From Campylobacterota bacterium (GTDB lineage Bacteria > Campylobacterota > Campylobacteria > Campylobacterales > Sulfurimonadaceae), in assembly GCA_013153755.1 (NCBI GenBank), contig JAADDU010000116.1, positions 1-15,616 on the forward strand: DNA of 15,616 bases, in the 5' to 3' direction. Position numbers and translations under genes: made by a program. Below are positions 15,195-15,616 of this stretch, one piece after another (position 1 is the first letter of the stretch; each line of letters opens with the position of its first letter). The notes under the pieces were generated by a model that did no database searches, was not told the origin of the DNA, and saw nothing but the letters and a program-made list of their open reading frames with translations.

Positions 15195-15587
15195 TTAACG
15201 TTTTGAGAACTGACGAGAACGACGAGCTTTACGCTTACCTGGTTTCTTACGCTCAACAACACGAGCATCACGAGTCATCATACCTTCTGGTTTAAGAATC
15301 GCTTTGATGGATGGGTCAAATGCAACTAAAGCACGGCTAATTCCGTGACGAAGTGCATCTGCTTGACCACCAAAACCACCACCTAAAGTAGTAGCTACGA
15401 TATCAACAGAAGAATCTTGTTTAGATAAAACTAAAGGTTGTTTAACACGAAGCTTTTTAGCTTCAAGTCCACCTAACCATGCATCTAATGAAAGACCATT
15501 GATAGTGATTTTACCACTACCTGGTGTTAACCATACTTTTGCTATAGACGCTTTACGACGACCTGTTGCGTATATTTTATTTGCCAT
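15195..15587 (-). CDS. rpsI: 30S ribosomal protein S9
   Basis: S9 is a small-subunit head protein whose C-terminal tail reaches the P-site tRNA. The 130-residue product has the usual length and hallmarks: an N-terminal [15 protein letters not shown] strand, [19 protein letters not shown] in the middle, [17 protein letters not shown], and the universal SKR C-terminus. Its ATG (15587) has AAGGA nine to thirteen bases upstream, overlapping the stop of the preceding rplM. The order rplM-rpsI is the normal bacterial one. The gene is visibly richer in G and C than its neighbours, as expected for a highly expressed, conserved gene. A terminator follows the stop. Confidence 0.98.
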   Translation of the reverse strand: MANKIYATGRRKASIAKVWLTPGSGKITINGLSLDAWLGGLEAKKLRVKQPLVLSKQDSSVDIVATTLGGGFGGQADALRHGISRALVAFDPSIKAILKPEGMMTRDARVVERKKPGKRKARRSRQFSKR

Positions 15588-15596
15588 AAATTATCC

Positions 15597-15616
15597 TTAC
15601 TTAGCTAATTGTGCAG
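15597..15616 (-). CDS. rplM: 50S ribosomal protein L13, last codons only
   Basis: The final bases on the minus strand read A-Q-L-A-K and a TAA stop (15599-15597), nine bases before the rpsI start. L13 proteins of Campylobacterota end in a comparable HPHTAQ-type tail, and rplM directly precedes rpsI in most bacteria. Only six bases beyond the last four codons are visible, so the call rests on position and this short tail. Confidence 0.75.

Overview
The window is low-GC, densely packed bacterial DNA. Gene content and sequence style point to a free-living member of the Campylobacterota, probably Sulfurimonas-like. Supporting signs are the cdsA-dxr pair, the lysine- and isoleucine-rich proteins, and an rplM-rpsI pair whose L13 tail ends AQLAK. 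The genus assignment is inference. There are no RNA genes, CRISPR arrays or insertion sequences, and no gene-free stretch longer than about 60 bases.

Positions 1-7106 (+) are the 3' end of a Pel-type exopolysaccharide operon. It holds the tail of a TPR protein (PelE-like, or a detached PelB scaffold), then PelB (outer-membrane porin with TPR scaffold), then PelA (periplasmic glycoside hydrolase and deacetylase). PelB carries an N-terminal tandem duplication of a cysteine-rich, SPOR-like module that I do not know from the Pseudomonas PelB. Convergent to pelA, with nine bases between them, lies galE (7116-8129, -). Its product has Cys at the position that controls acceptance of N-acetylated sugars, so it could supply UDP-GalNAc, the Pel precursor.

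Positions 8180-9988 (+) encode a membrane-anchored parvulin-type peptidyl-prolyl isomerase followed by a HupE/UreJ-family membrane protein, a pairing that recurs in Proteobacteria. Positions 10017-13227 (+) form a tight housekeeping operon, cdsA-dxr-dbpA (phospholipid precursor, isoprenoid precursor, rRNA helicase). Both junctions are TAGTG stop/start overlaps. An extended -10 promoter precedes cdsA.

Positions 13273-15138 (+) are a separate small operon with its own promoter: two paralogous stand-alone GAF-domain proteins followed by an atypical class I methyltransferase-like protein. Their function is unknown. On the minus strand, rplM (last codons only) and rpsI follow, ending in a clear Rho-independent terminator at 15141-15177.

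The most interesting region is the Pel locus: the duplicated four-cysteine SPOR-like repeats on PelB, the absence of a PelC gene within the visible part, and the adjacent epimerase with a GalNAc-permissive gate residue. The GAF-GAF-methyltransferase operon is the second candidate for something undescribed.
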